Positions 20,584 through 20,783 of a stretch of 20,783 nucleotides of DNA are shown piece after piece (within the stretch, counting starts at the first letter, position 1; each line of letters opens with the position of its first letter). The stretch comes from Opitutus sp. GAS368 (GTDB lineage: Bacteria; Verrucomicrobiota; Verrucomicrobiae; Opitutales; UBA953): contig CALQQQ010000001.1 of NCBI GenBank assembly GCA_943332745.1, forward strand, positions 1 through 20,783. The letters are read 5' to 3'. Under the pieces are notes generated by a model. The model was not told where the DNA came from, did no database searches, and saw only the letters and a program-made list of their open reading frames with translations. Both the position numbers and the translations under genes were made by a program.

Positions 20584-20783
20584 GTGGCCAAGCCCGCTGT
20601 CCTTACCCACCCGGAATCCCTGAAGCGCCCTGCCGGCCCTTCGGAATACGCCAAAGATCCGGTCAACGCATCCATGTCGAAGGCCGAGAAGATCGCCCTT
20701 TACACCAAAATGGCTCGTATCCGCCATTTCGAGCAGCGCTGCATCCGCATCTACCAGCAGGGTAAGATCGGCGGATTCCTCCA
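20584..20783 (+). CDS. pdhA: Pyruvate dehydrogenase E1 component alpha subunit, 3' truncated by window
   Basis: The first 66 residues are present, ending at the window edge. The segment ALYTKMARIRHFEQRC followed by IRIYQQGKIGGFL matches the start of the E1 alpha fold, which uses thiamine diphosphate to decarboxylate pyruvate in the pyruvate dehydrogenase complex. A branched-chain 2-oxoacid E1 alpha is possible from this fragment alone. The start is taken as GTG at 20584, since no in-frame ATG precedes the conserved block except an internal one near residue 30. The N-terminal 35 residues are a poorly conserved, Pro/Lys-rich leader. Confidence 0.82.
   Translation, partial: MAKPAVLTHPESLKRPAGPSEYAKDPVNASMSKAEKIALYTKMARIRHFEQRCIRIYQQGKIGGFL

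Noticed and set aside
1..20783. CRISPR arrays, insertion sequences, replication origin, riboswitches
   Set aside because: No direct-repeat arrays, transposase genes, terminal inverted repeats, DnaA-box clusters or recognisable riboswitch cores were seen.

Overview
The window looks like chromosomal DNA of a Verrucomicrobiota bacterium, probably near Opitutales/Opitutae. The strongest pointer is a five-gene minus-strand operon matching, in order and architecture, the Amuc_1102-1101-1100-1099-1098 type IV pilus-like locus of Akkermansia muciniphila. High GC, tightly packed genes, flotillin/NfeD, and C/T-rich leaders that mostly lack a Shine-Dalgarno sequence fit this. No phage, insertion sequence, CRISPR array or rRNA was seen. 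The organism call is inference, since no database search was possible.

Layout. 1-782, minus: 3'-truncated folE2 and tRNA-Thr(CGU). 893-4581, plus: a NahK-like sugar kinase overlapping a CvpA-family membrane protein, then two adjacent paralogous genes of unknown function, one with and one without a signal peptide, closed by an intrinsic terminator. 4639-5607, minus: a free-standing 5'-3' exonuclease with a C-terminal sliding-clamp-like motif. 5699-13211, minus: the pilus-like operon, ended by a strong terminator. 13334-15802, plus, divergent from the pilus operon: a znuA-znuC-znuB type metal ABC transporter with overlapping genes. 15803-17687, minus: nfeD-floA-small membrane protein. 17818-18962, plus: a CII-like DNA-binding protein and peptide deformylase. 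18963-20442, minus: HPr followed by an unknown exported protein. 20584-end, plus: the start of a pyruvate dehydrogenase E1 alpha gene.

How the genes work together. The pilus-like operon reads as a remodelled pilMNOPQ alignment complex: PilM and PilN are fused, followed by a PilO-like protein, a PilP-position protein and the secretin, with an extra exported protein first. No pilin, ATPase, PilC or prepilin peptidase lies here. The 122-bp region between this operon and znuA holds a perfect 8-bp-arm palindrome that may control either or both. NfeD and FloA form the usual membrane-microdomain pair.

The most unusual local feature is the paralog pair at 2887-4581. The two genes are in the same frame, separated by one TAA and an open 13-codon Thr/Pro linker whose template strand carries a G-quadruplex motif.
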